From Ophiocordyceps camponoti-saundersi (nom. inval.) (lineage: Eukaryota; Ascomycota; Sordariomycetes; Hypocreales; Ophiocordycipitaceae), in NCBI GenBank assembly GCA_003339415.1, contig PDHQ01000273.1, positions 1-46,193 of the forward strand: 46,193 nt of DNA, in the 5' to 3' direction. The notes beneath the pieces were generated by a model. That model was not told the DNA's origin. It saw only the letters and a program-made list of their open reading frames with translations, and did not search any database. Made by a program: the position numbers and the translations under genes. Below, in pieces: positions 35,137-46,193 of this stretch (position 1 is the stretch's first letter; the number at the start of each line of letters is the position of its first letter).

Positions 35137-35161
35137 CTGCTAGCTGCTAGCTGCTAGCTGC
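35137..35161 (+). repeat. (CTGCTAG)n short repeat in a spared patch
   Basis: Three units of CTAGCTG inside the CA/TG-keeping patch at 35100-35161. The first one contains the putative stop codon of the upstream frame. Confidence 0.85.
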
Positions 35162-35460
35162 TTTTAGAATATAGAAAAGCTAGTATAGCTTATAAGGTAG
35201 TAGCTTAGAACCTTAAGCTATTAACCTTACTAGGCGCCGTTTATAACTACTACTTAAAAGGTAAGGCTTTAGCTTAACTAGTAAAATAATAAAAAAAACG
35301 AATATATAAAATCTTTATACTATAAGTTTTTCTATTATTTTTTTTCTATTTCTCTAATTTATATAATTATATATCGAGGAAAAAAATATATACCTAAACT
35401 TATTACCTCTCTATACTATACTATCTTACTTACTTACTTATTTACTTACTTATCTTCCTT
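35144..35460. other. Spacer between two unassigned frames, pyrimidine-rich
   Basis: About 320 bp. The last 60 bp (35400-35460) are a CTTA/CTTT-rich pyrimidine tract, which is common in leaders and promoters of fungal genes. That would fit a gene start just after it. No TATA element was assigned, because the whole region is AT-rich. Confidence 0.4.
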
Positions 35461-38001
35461 ATAATAATACTATCTTTTATATTTTCTATTACCTTTCGCG
35501 ACTTATAATATCTAGCCGCGGTAGCTTTATAGCGGGCCGTAGCTAAGGTAGCGTACGAGGTTAAGGAGGTCGAGGCGGTAATACTAGACGCGGCGGCCGC
35601 GGCGGCTATAATAATACCTTATTTACGGGACTAGAAACTAGCACTTTAAGTATTTAGTAAAGTAGCTAGATAGTACCTTAAACTTAGCTATTAGGTAACT
35701 TAACTTAGCTAGGCTCCCTATTATAGTAGCGTTAGTACGGATATTAGTAGTAAATTTCGCCCTTTTAAAATAATAGTTAGGGTTATAGTAATTCCGTTTA
35801 ACCGCTAGGTTTTAGAAAATAAATAAAACTACGAAGTTATAAGTAAAGTCTACTCTAATAAGGGTCTCGTTAACCCTAGGTAAGCTTAAGTTACGCCTTA
35901 TATTATAAAAGTTATTTATTTACTAACTATATTCCCCTCTATTTAGGTAGTAGGAATAATACCGCGGACGCTAGACCGGTATTCTATATACTATTTCTAA
36001 TAGGTGCTTATCGATCCGTAGCTTTAAAGCTAAGGTAGCCGTAATACGTTCTCGCCGTAGCCCGAGCCTTAGAGCTAAGGTAGCCGTAATATATTCTCGC
36101 CGTAGCCTAAGTTTTAAGGAGGTAGCTATAATACCTTCTTAATATATTACCTTATTATACTTAAACCTAGTAATTATAATACCTTCTCGCTATAAGTTTA
36201 GTCTTAACTATTTAATACCTTAGGAAGCCGACCTCGTATTTTATCTATATTACCTAGCTTATTACTTTTAAGGTTTATTAGCTTACTTTCTCCTTTAGCA
36301 CTAGAACGCTAGCCTTAAGAGCCCTATTCCTAATATACTATACCTTATATACTATTCGCAAGTAAGGGATAGCTTTTAAATACTATATAGGGGGTATTTA
36401 AGATTTGCTTATATATAAAGTAACTTTTCGATATATCGCTATAGCTCTTTCTAAAGCCTTACCGAGTAAATCTTATAGTACTTAAGGACGTACTACGCTT
36501 ATAGCTTAATTAGGATATAACCGCGCGAGAATTTAAGATAACGCGAATAAGTAAGGCCTCTAAACTTAAGTAGGAAAAATAGCTTACTATAACTCCTATT
36601 CTCTATAATCTCCTAGAAGCTAAGCGCGAGAAGTCTATTTATATACTAAATATATTTAGTCGCCGTTATTAATTCGTTTTTTATTATAATATATTCTCTA
36701 TAAATACTATTTTTAAGGCTTTCCTAAAAGTAAACTTTTCGCTAATAGATATTTAAAATCTTCGTAATAAAACTTAGGGGTTTTATTACGATTATTAGAA
36801 TAAGTTCCTTTAGTAAGGCCTTTACCGCTAATATCTTAACTTTACGGCTAATAAGGAAGACTTATTATTACTCGTATTAACTAAACTATAGCCTCGGGAC
36901 TTCGCGGATAAGATATATAAAATATTATTACTATAGCTAAATAAAATTACTTTTTAAGCTATTTAGAAATTCTATAAGATATTAGTAAACTATAATACGA
37001 TATTTAGTAATCGTAACTTACTCGCCTTTTTCTTTATCTAAGTAATATTCCTTACCTTAGCCCTTATAATATTCCGTTTAATTTATAAAGAGAACTAATT
37101 AGCTATAAATTTTAAGATAATTAATAATAAGAATAAGCCTTAAGATTTTAACTACCGCGAAACTATTCGATATACCTATTAGGTATTAGCTTAGGAACCT
37201 TATTACTAAAACGTTAACCTTAAGTTATTTTACTTTATTAAAAACCTTACTAAGAAGGTCCGCGTTACTAATACTAATCGAGTGCTTAGCGCTAATATAT
37301 AAGATAATAAGCCGCCGCCGCCGCCGCCGTTATCTTATAGATAACGGCTATATATACCGCCGTTTTACTCGCCCTTAGCGTTAAGTACTAATAGGTCTCC
37401 TCGTAGCGGCGGCGGCGGAGTAAGAGGACTCGGAGGCTAGGAAAACGATAGCCCCGCGGTAGGAGGAGCTAGCCTCCTCTAATAGCGGTAAACTAATATC
37501 TCGGAACTTAAATATTAATCTATTAGAAGTATTAACGATATATTCTTAATATTATCTTAGGGACGTAGTAGCTAGCGTCGCTTAGAGGACCTTATTATTA
37601 ATAATAATAAGGTTCTTAAGGCCCTCTAAGCTTACGATAAAAATATATCGTATATTATAAGTAGTAATATTATTATAATAAGCGATTATATAGCTCGCCG
37701 CTTATAATTCTTTTAATATTACGTAGTTATACGGCCTTTTAGGTTATATTAGGAAGATAGTATAGATAAGGTAATATAGCTTATAAGGTAGGAGGAATTA
37801 ATAGCGGGCACCTAGGGGAGATAATAATAGGAGAAAAAGTATATAGTATATACCTAGGTACCTTAAGTATATTAATCTTAATAAAATCTATTTTAGGAAT
37901 CCGCCCCGTAATAATATACCCTCTATATAAAATCTAGTAAGAGGTACTTACGCTATAAGACTAGTGCTAAGCGTAAGCTTAGAGTTAGTTTGCAAGACTA
38001 G
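35461..38001 (+). pseudogene. Second unassigned long gene, about 846 codons, RIP-degraded
   Basis: A single frame runs from about 35461 to TAG-TAG at 37999-38004, in a spared patch (AGTTTGCAAGACTAGTAGG). The start is uncertain because ATG would now read ATA. The N-terminal part is acidic then Ala-rich (EVKEVEAVILDAAAAAA). Then comes a repeated SQGSRNTFSPQP-type peptide near 36030-36100. The middle part at 36650-37250 is the most protein-like (GLYRQYLNFTANKEDLLLLV, KLQPRDFADKI), followed by a run of six Pro from (CCG)n and a Gly run from (GGC)n. The C-terminus is basic. The style resembles a Gag or a structural protein, but no zinc knuckle or protease was recognised. As for the upstream frame, openness is weak evidence in RIP DNA. 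Same strand and 320-bp spacing suggest the two could belong to one element. Confidence 0.38.
37315..37418 (+). repeat. (CCG)n and (GCG)n arrays, inverted
   Basis: Six CCG units near 37316 and four to five GGC units near 37405 are complementary, so they can pair as a long stem. In the frame of the surrounding pseudogene they encode Pro and Gly runs. Confidence 0.8.
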
Positions 38002-38024
38002 TAGGCTTTCACCTTTTCCCCCTA

Positions 38025-38110
38025 ATATATATATATTTAACGCTATAGAAGACCCTAAGGGCGGAGCCCCTAAGACCTTCGCCTCCCTAAGGATATAAGG
38101 CGCCGTATAA
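38025..38110 (-). mobile_element. 3' end of a second Tad1-like LINE
   Basis: Matches the 3' terminus of the LINE at 3015 in the same orientation. Shared in order are (TA)n for the tail, TATTTAACGC, GGGCGGAGCCCCTAA, CGCCTCCCTA and ATAAGGCGCCG. The similarity stops at about 38110, so it is either a very short 5'-truncated copy or a related family sharing only its 3' end. It lies about 20 bp after the stop of the upstream frame, and CA/TG are partly kept around it (CCTCACGTGCTAG). Confidence 0.75.
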
Positions 38111-40010
38111 CGCCTCACGTGCTAGTTACGTAACTATATATATAAGTAAGCGGGTATTATTAGCTATATTATAAAGTTTAATACCTTTAATATTATATTA
38201 AATATATTAAAAGTAAGGGGTTATAAAGCTTAACGCTTTTAAGGTTTCCTAATATTAAGGCTAAAAAAGAGAGAGTAATAGTAGTAAATTTATAAGCTAC
38301 TAAAGCTTAATATAAAGCTATTAGAATTAGTACTTATATTATACTTAAAGCTTAATAAGTAAAGGCCTAAGCTAGTATTATAATATTACTTTTATTTTTA
38401 TATTATAAAGGTAAAAGCTTAGCTATAAGCTTTACTAGCTTAATAATTATTAGAAAGCTTTTAAAATAAGGCGTTAAAAAAGTTACTTAAAATAAATATT
38501 TTTAAAAAAAGTAAGACTTAGCTACTTTTATAATAAATACCTTTTAGTATTAGCTTAAAGTATTTATAATATTAAGCTATAAGTATTTTTATTAAATAAA
38601 GAGTTTAACTTTCTTATAAGATAATAAATAAATATAAGATTTTCTTTTATTATATAAGTAAAAGCTAAGTATTATTATAATAAAAGTAATTATTATATTT
38701 AATAAAGTTTTTATAGCTAAAATATAGTTTAAGCGGAGTTTATAGCGGATATTAAAAAATTAGTTATATAGCTATATAAGTAACTAGATATTATAGCTAG
38801 CTTAATAGTTCCGAAACTACCCCGATAATATAATCTTTACTTATACTTATAATAAACCCTAAAGGTTACCTCCGCTATCTTAAATATAAAGCGTACTAGG
38901 TAATATTAATAAGCGTAGCTAAACTTTAATTATTAGTAAGTATATTAAGATATTATAATATAATGAAAATTATCTATTAGGAAAGTAAAAAAAGATAACT
39001 AAAGATAGTTTCTCGCTTTTATAAGCGGCGACTTTAGTATTATATAGTTTATAGCTTAGTAAGTAAGATTTTATAGCTAGGCTCCGCTAAAGCTTATATA
39101 TATTTCTCCTTTTTAATAAAATATAAACTCCGCCTTTTAATTATTTTTCTTTAAAAAATTAGAGCTCTTAGCTTATAAGTTCTTTCTATATCCCTTAGAG
39201 AATACCTTATACTTTCTTATCTCTAACCCCTTTTTACTAATAAATATTCCCTTTTAAATTACTAAAGATAAAGTCCGCTCCGCTTTTTCTAATATTATAT
39301 TATAGAAATCCGCTAAGCTTAATAATATCCTTATTAGCTTCTTAAAAAGTTATAAATAACTTTTTATAATAATCTTAACTAAGCTTTTTTAAAAATATAT
39401 TACTTTTAGATATTTCCTTATTTAATATTAAACTTTTAATATTATAGTTTTCTAAAAAGTAAATAAAAGCTTAAAAGTTTATTAAACTTTAAGTAGCTAT
39501 TATCTTATCTTCCTCTTTAATATTATAAGTAAAATTTTTAAAATTATAAATATAAAGAAATTATCTTATATAGTAAAGTTTATAAAAATCTTATTATAAG
39601 GTTAGATAAGTAACTAGCTTAATTAGTTTATTAATAACGCTTTACTTTTTTAATAAAATTTATTTATATTACCTTAAGCTTTTAAGGCTCCGCTTTTTTT
39701 CTAATATTAAATATAATAAGCGCTTTTAATTATATCTTATATTTTAAGCTAATAAAAATTCTTAACTTTCTTAGCTTTCTTAGATAAATTATAGCTTTCC
39801 TTTATTTTTACCTTTCTAATTATACCTCTTATTTAAAAGTTAATAATAAGCTATTAAACCTTTTCCTTATTTTTATTAAAGTTTTTAAAGCTTTTTACTC
39901 TCTTTAATACTATTTATATTATATATCTTATCTTTTTATAATCGCTTAAAATAAGTAATTAATATACTTATTATTAGATTTATAAATAATATTAATATTT
40001 TTAATATTAA
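38111..40010. other. Degraded DNA, possible minus-strand relic frame
   Basis: Very AT-rich. A minus-strand frame from about 39900 to 38700 gives some protein-like stretches (KLVTYLTLQQDFYKLYY, AAYKSEKLSLVIFF) if Gln-type stops are ignored. I cannot assign it and treat it as doubtful. TTTTCAT at 38965 is one of very few CA sites. No terminal repeats were found. Confidence 0.3.
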
Positions 40011-41872
40011 CTTTTATATATTTTACGGATTTTACGCTTATAGTAACGCGGATACGGACTTCTTATTTTTATATTATAAGCGGATTTCGCTCCCTCTATT
40101 ACCTTATAGCGATAGCTAGCTACGCTTAAAGCGACTCCGGGGGGGAGGGCGATATTATATAAGTTAATCGTAATAACGAAAATTTTTTACTTGAAATATA
40201 GCTTTACTTTAAATTATAATAATTTTAGATTTAAAAGTTTATTATATTTATTACCTTATTAGAAGCTAAGGTAAATATTAATAAAATTATTTTAAAAGAT
40301 ACTTTTATTTTTATATAAGTAATTATCGAATAAGTAATAAAGTCTAAGAGGGTTTAGGGAGATACCCCCCTTATTCTAATTTTATTAGTTAATAATATCT
40401 TCTTAGCTATTATAGCTATAATTTCCTCTTTTTTTATAGCTTTAAAAGGAGCGGAATTTTTTTAATATAAGCTATAATTATAGCTAAAGCGTTAAAGAAA
40501 ACTATAGAAAAATAAATTCCTAAGTAATATAAGCGATAGCTTATAATTTATTTTAACTTTATAGCTATTTTATTTTAAGTTTAAAGCCTTAAGGTAATTA
40601 TAATAAATATTAATTATAAACTTTATAAGTAAAGCTAAGCTTTTATAATAAGGAAATTACCTAATAATAATATTATAATAATATTTTAGAATATTATTTA
40701 TAAGCTTTAGTTTAATTTAAGGTAGCTTTATATTATTTTTAAAAAAAAGTATACTTAATTAGCGAAGGTTATATTTTTATTATAAAAAAAGTATTAGCGC
40801 GGGCCGTATAATAAAATAATAAAGAAGCTTTTTAGAAAAAGATTAAGTTATTAAATAAAGTTTTAATAATATAATTATATATAAAAAAATATTATTTTAA
40901 AACTTAGTAGAGTTTTTTAATAATTATTATTAATAATATAGCGAATATAAACTAGATTTATAATAAAGGTATAATAATATAAGTAGAAATCTTTAATACT
41001 TAACTATATATATTAAAAGTTTAACTTTAATAATATTTTAAATATTATTAACTTAAATATATTATTAAATATTATATAATAAAATTATAATATAATAAAT
41101 ATTTTACCGCTTTATATATAAAAAATAAATTTATTTATTTTATAGCTTATAAAAAAAAATTATATTATTACTTTTTTTATTAAAAGTTTTACTTTAAGTA
41201 AAGTTAACTTTATTTTAAAATAAGAGTAATATAAAATTAAGCGAAAGATATATATATTACTTAATTTTAAAAATTTATAAATTAAAACTTTATATATATT
41301 ACCTTTTCTCCCCTTTTAGCGCTAACTAGAAATTAGTAATAGCTAGAGTAAAAATACTAAAAAGCAAATATAATAATACCCCCCCCTTTAACTTTAACTT
41401 TATACTTATCTATAGCTCCGCTACGGTAATTTAATTATTTTTTAGAATTAGCTATTATAGAGTTTATTATAAAATAGTAAAATTTTTATATATTCTTAAA
41501 TTATACTAATAAGGCCTTAATAAATTAAATTATTAAGGCTATTTTAATTAAATATAGGGATTTAGTTTATAATAATAATAATAGCTAAGAGGATAAGTAA
41601 GTTATATAAACTCTATATTAAACTTAGTTTATATATACTCTTATTACCGTAAAGTCCGCTTTAGGGGAAATATTAGCTTTTAAATTACTAGTTAATATTT
41701 AATTTATTAAATATATAAAGTATTAAGTATAGGCGGGGTCTAACCTAAAGCTAAGGTAATACTTAAGGGGAGTGTTTTACTTTAAGTTCTCTAGTTTTTC
41801 CCTCTTTAGAATATATATAAAATAGTTCTAAGCTATATAAAGTATACTAGCGTATAAATTATTATTATTAAT
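40011..41872 (+). mobile_element. Gag-only non-LTR unit, copy 2
   Basis: Collinear with 21788-23656 over its full length and in the same orientation. It starts CTTTTATATATTTTACGG and ends GCGTATAAATTATTATTATTA. It carries the same Gag frame, including the knuckle region near 41030-41180. It is more heavily mutated and more AT-rich than copy 1. No reverse transcriptase precedes or follows. The flanking DNA on both sides differs from that of copy 1, so the shared ends are those of the unit itself. Confidence 0.75.
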
Positions 41873-44800
41873 ATTCTTAATATTAAGTATACTTTTACTT
41901 AAGTTTACTACTAGCTTAAATAAGCTTAAGGTATTTATTATAACTAAGTAATAAAGTATAAAATAACTTTTTAGCTATTTAAAAGTAAGCTTTTTTATTT
42001 TATAAAAGCTTACTTTATTAATATAACTTTACTAGTTCTTAATAAGATTACTATTTAACTAATATAGGAGGTATATATATTTAAGGTTTAAATTTATTAT
42101 AAGTCTTAGTAAAAACCTTACCTTCGCTATTTTATAAAAAAGCTTAATTATTAATAGCTAGCTTTAACTAAGCTTTTATTATTTATTTAAAACTTTTTAT
42201 TTTTTTAAATAAGAGAAATTTATATTAAAATTATTAAGTTTATAATTACTTTTAGCGCTATAATCTACTTTACTCTAACTTTACTAAATAAAGAACTTAA
42301 AAGCTTTATTTTTTAATAGCTAGCTAAATCTTAATTTAAGTACCTCTATATTATCTTTAAAGCGTACTAAGCTACCCCTTTCTATTATATTAAATTTAAA
42401 ATTTTTATCTTTTTTATTAATATTTACTTATCTTACCTTACTATATATAGCTATTAGCTTTTTTATATTAAAAAACTTATAATATATATTCGCTCTACTT
42501 TTAAGAGAATCTCCGTATACTTTTACTAATAATATAAAAGCTAGCCTTATTTTACTTATATTCTTTTCGAATCCTTTTAATCCTTTTTTACTATTTAGGT
42601 ATAAACTTTAAATATCTCCTCCTAATCCTTAAAAACTTTAAAAGCTTATTTTTATAAAAAGTAATAGCTTTATTAAAACTTTAAAAAGGGAAAGCTCCGA
42701 AAATATAGCTAGTCTTTTAGATACCTTATTAATAAACCGCCCTAATTAAAATTAAGTAATATTTTATAAATTTATTAAAGTTTTCTAAAATTCCTTAATA
42801 GCGCCTTAACTTAGCTTTATAATAGTAAAATTCACCTTAATAAGTTTCTTTTTATTTATAATATTCTTATAATTATAATTTTTTATTATTTTTATAATAA
42901 TAAGAAAAATAAGATAATAGCTTATTTTACCTTATATTATAAACTTACCGCTTATAAAAAACGCTTTTATTTATACTTTTTATAAGTTTAATTTAAAATT
43001 ATAAAGACTTTAATAAAGCTTTTAATTATAAGGCTATTATAAGCCCTTTTACCTTATAATTTATCCGCTTATAACGCTTTTATTAATTTAACTTTTTTAT
43101 ATTATTTTATAATATTAAAATATATAAATATATTTAAATATAAAGTTTAAGTATAAAAGATAATTTTTAATATTTTTATTATATAATTACTATTATTTAT
43201 TTACCTTATACCCCTTTTTACTTTTACTTTTTATTTTACTTAGCCCCGCTTAGCTTATTTAGCCCGCTTACCTTTTTTCCTACCTTACCCTTTACCTTAT
43301 CCTTCGCGCTTAATAATACCTTTAACTTTTATAAGCTTATCTTTTAAGCTATTATTATTACTTTTTACTAAATACTTTAACGCCGCTAATATAAAGTTTA
43401 TAGAAGAAAGCTTTAATATTTAAATAAGGTCTAGCTTAAGCTTTAGCTTTTTTTTACCGCTTTTTTTACCTTTATTTCCCCTCTTACTCCTTTATTATTT
43501 TTTATATTACTTACCTCCTTTACTCCGCTTACCTCCTCCGCTCCGCCCGCCCTTTTTTTATTTTCTCTAATTATTATTTACTTTAATTTACTCCCTAATA
43601 TTAATATAATGAAAATTAGCGTTTAGGCTATTACCTTATTCTCCGCCTTTAACTCTTTTTTTAACTTTAGCTCCTACTCTCTTTTTAAGTAATTTAAATT
43701 AAAAATATATTAAAGCTTAAAAACATTTTTTAAAATATACCTAAATTAGTTTACTTTAATATAATTCGCTATTTTTAATTAATATTATTTTATATTTAAT
43801 TAATATTATATATTATATTATATATAAAAAAATAAAAGTTTTATATTTTTAAATATATTTTTAATTAAAACTTTTATAAGAATTTTATAACAATTTTTTT
43901 CAAGTAATAATAATAATAATAATAATAATAGTTATTACTATTATAAGTATTATTACTACTATTATTATTACCTCTCTTACCTTTATTATAAATTTTACTA
44001 TTACCGCTATAATTATTATTATTTAAGCTAGCGCCTCCGCCCTTATACCCTCTGCTACCGCCTTTACTTCCCTTTTTACGTTCGCTACCGCTACTACCTC
44101 CGCTTATAATTTAACTATTATATCTATTATTACCGCTATTATTATTATTACTCCGCCCCCCTCCTTACTTCCTACTCTACTTATACTAATAATTATCTAT
44201 TTATTTAATATTTTAAAGTAAGCTAATATTAATATATAAAATTTTTAGGAAAAAATATTAATAATTATAATAATAAGAGTAATATTAAAAATAGCTATTA
44301 AGGTAGCTAATTTTATTAAAGCGCTTACTTAAGATATTATTATTATTATATTAAGTTAAAGCTTTAATATTCTATTTTATTTTTATATATTATATAAGTT
44401 AATTTAGATTTTTTTCTATTATTTATTATTAGCTATATTTAAAACTCCGCTCTACTTTACTTCGCTCCGCTTTATATTTACTAATAAGCTATTTAGCTAT
44501 CCCTTTTTACTAATATACCGCGCTACCTTTATTATAATAATATATAACTTTTTTAAATATATTTATAACTTAGTTAATACTCTAAGCTTTAACTCCGCTT
44601 CCGCCCTTAACTCTTAATATTACTTATCTCTTAATATTTATATTAAGCCTTAGTATAATTATAATAATTAGCTAATCGTAAGCTTATATATTTTATTAGC
44701 TTTTTATATAATTAATATTATATAATATTACTTACCTTATTATTTCTAATATAAAACCTTATAATTAGCTAGCTAAGCTATATATATAATATAAAAAAAG

Positions 44801-45744
44801 TTATAAAGCTTATTATAAATAATCTTAGATATATTTATCGCTATTATTTTATTAATATAGCTATATAACCTCTTTATTTTCCTTTTATTATAAAAGTTAA
44901 AAAGAAAAGTTAAGGAAAAAAGTTAGAAATATATTTTCTTTTAAAAATAATAAAAAGAAGAAAAAGAGGAAAAAAAAAGGGAGGTAAAAGAGAAAAAAAT
45001 ATAGCCCCCCCCTTCTAATTATTAATAGATAATAAAATAGCTACCCCGCTACTCTACCCTACCCCCCCTCGGACTTTCCTTCCTCCGCCCCGCGCCGTAT
45101 TACCTTACCTTATACCGCCCCGCACCGCCCTATATTACCTCGCACCGCCCCGTATTACGCCGTACCGCCCTGCTCTTTCCGCCTTATACCTTACGGACTT
45201 TCCTTTCTTTATATTCCCCTTTTTACCTTATTTTCTTATATTATTTAAGATTACCCTTTTAAGTAATAAGCTTATTATTTATATCGCTATTAGCTACCGC
45301 TATATTTTTATATAAGCGTATAATAAGCTTTTCTTTTTATAATTAAAGGCTTTTACTTTATTTTAGGAGATTTTTCCTACTTTATATATTATAAAAGCTT
45401 TAAATATTATAAAGGCCCTTAATATATAAATAATAATAATAATAATAATAGCTAAAATATATAGCTAATAAATTATATAACTAAGAGTAAAATAATAACT
45501 TAATTTTTATAAAAACCTTATTTATAATAAATAGCTTATATTTCTTATAATAATTAAGTTAGTATTTTTACTATTAGTAAGTAAAAGCTATAACTTTATA
45601 TTATTAAAAGTCTTAGCTAATTTAAGTTAAAAAAAGGTATTATATTTTAAAAAGCTATATAATGCTTTATAATTAATAAAATAGGTAGCTATTTTATTAC
45701 TTAAAATATTCTTATAGCTAAGAATTTACTTAATATATACCTTA
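41873..45744. other. Degraded AT-rich DNA, no assignable gene
   Basis: Nearly 3.9 kb of extreme AT content. Local features are an ATT run near 41858-41885, an (AAT)n run at about 43905-43930, and a C/T-rich block at 43960-44165. The last, on the minus strand, would encode Gly/Ser/Asn-rich sequence such as GSKGGSRGYKGGG, typical of the tail of a Gag or RNA-binding protein. A CCGCCCCG-rich patch lies at 45060-45180. No motif is strong enough to name an element. Confidence 0.45.
45060..45180 (+). repeat. GC-rich CCGCCCCG/CACCGCCC short repeats
   Basis: An isolated GC-rich block in very AT-rich DNA, with repeated CGCACCGCCC, CGTACCGCCC and CCGCCCCG. The period is about 15-20 bp and irregular. 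The repeats keep CpA in two places. Confidence 0.65.
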
Positions 45745-46043
45745 TATTAAGATTATCTCTCTATACCTCTTTATATCTGCTATATAATATATATATGAAG
45801 GATAACTTAGATATAAGGAAGTCTCTAATAAAATATATATTAGCACTTAAATTATATATCGTATAACTTAGGGGATAGGAGATATTTTAGGGAAAAAAAG
45901 GAGGTATAGGGGTAAAATATTATCTAGCTTTATAGCCGCTTTTCCTTATATAAAGTAATAAAAGTATTTATTATTCATTATATTCAATTTAGGTTACCTT
46001 TACTTCTTACCCTTATATATATATATATATAAATTACTTAATA
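45745..46043 (+). repeat. LTR of a third Copia element, cut by the window end
   Basis: A fifth copy of the family LTR (ATTATCTCTCTATACC near the start, AAATTACTTAATA at the end), on the plus strand. About 20 bp after it the sequence still resembles the leader of Copia A (GGTATATTAGTTTATTAGTTA against GTTATATTAGTTAATTATTAG) before turning into the 8-bp array. It could be a 5' LTR or a solo LTR. Confidence 0.85.
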
Positions 46044-46067
46044 TTAAGTAATAGGTATATTAGTTTA

Positions 46068-46193
46068 TTAGTTAATTAGTTAATTAGTTAATTAGTTAAT
46101 TAGTTAATTAGTTAATTAGTTAATTAGTTAATTAGTTAATTAGTTAATTAGTTAATTAGTTAATTAGTTAATTAGTTAATTAGTTAATTAGTT
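46068..46193. repeat. 8-bp satellite array (GTTAATTA)n
   Basis: About 15 perfect units up to the last base. The same octamer occurs once or twice just downstream of the 5' LTR of Copia A (14606-14635), so the array probably expanded from element leader sequence. Confidence 0.96.

Larger units (their letters stand above)
31313..35143 (+). pseudogene. Unassigned long gene, about 1276 codons, RIP-degraded
   Basis: One frame can be followed from an intact ATG at 31313 (MSRLSVCNRITFSS) to a TAG at 35141, provided TAA/TAG are read as former Gln. Both ends lie in small patches that keep CA/TG (31311-31345 and 35100-35161). Protein-like stretches include KEQTIYKLRELI, GIGHQIKVSPYAINSAKV, EGRILRAVQAKVIGKETKSK and KVRELKKIILAIRNKNQE. 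Near the C-terminus a Leu or Gln homopolymer region is followed by a (GNK/GNR/DN)n run encoded by a 9-bp minisatellite in the same frame. No Gag, integrase, RT, helicase or tyrosine-recombinase motif was recognised. The caution is real: in RIP DNA, TGA is rare everywhere and Gln-type stops are excused, so an open frame is weak evidence. The intact ends and the in-frame minisatellite are the better arguments. The function is unknown. Confidence 0.38.

Noticed and set aside
31313..38001. Starship-type giant element with a tyrosine-recombinase captain
   Set aside because: I looked for the captain's C-terminal recombinase motifs and found none. The two frames remain unassigned.

Overview
The window looks like nuclear DNA of a filamentous ascomycete (Pezizomycotina), from an AT-rich, gene-poor, repeat-packed compartment. 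Three things show this. CpA and TpG are almost absent over tens of kilobases while TpA is in large excess and CpG is kept, which is the signature of repeat-induced point mutation (RIP). Recognisable fungal retroelement proteins can be followed only if TAA/TAG are read as former CAA/CAG. The few short islands that keep CA/TG have ordinary fungal composition. I cannot name the species.

Layout. 1-253 is an 8-bp satellite. 254-1010 is degraded DNA ending in a RIP-spared island. 1011-1821 holds two MITE-like inverted-repeat elements. 1822-3014 is the only normal host DNA, with one intact 282-codon reading frame on the minus strand. 3015-9190 is a nearly full-length, RIP-killed Tad1-like LINE (minus strand) with a (CA)n tail, inserted just upstream of that gene. 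9191-14283 is non-coding DNA dominated by a short dispersed motif and tandem repeats. 14284-30916 is a large inverted structure: two 7.3-kb Ty1/Copia elements in opposite orientation (plus, then minus), separated by a 1.87-kb unit that encodes only a non-LTR Gag. 31313-38001 carries two long, unassigned RIP-degraded reading frames on the plus strand, bracketed by small RIP-spared patches. 38025-38110 is a second LINE 3' end. 40011-41872 is a second copy of the Gag-only unit. 45745-46043 is a fifth Copia LTR, which runs into an 8-bp array at the window end.

How it works together. Nothing here except the 282-codon frame at 2097-2945 looks able to make a protein. The rest is a graveyard in which RIP has changed catalytic codons (Asp to Asn, Glu to Lys) and turned Gln codons into stops. 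The spared patches and tails help mark where separate duplicated units begin and end. The least explained parts are the pair of unassigned reading frames at 31313-38001, the Gag-only non-LTR unit present twice with matching ends, and the 17-bp motif family of 9.9-13.4 kb. All translations were made by eye, and no database search was possible.
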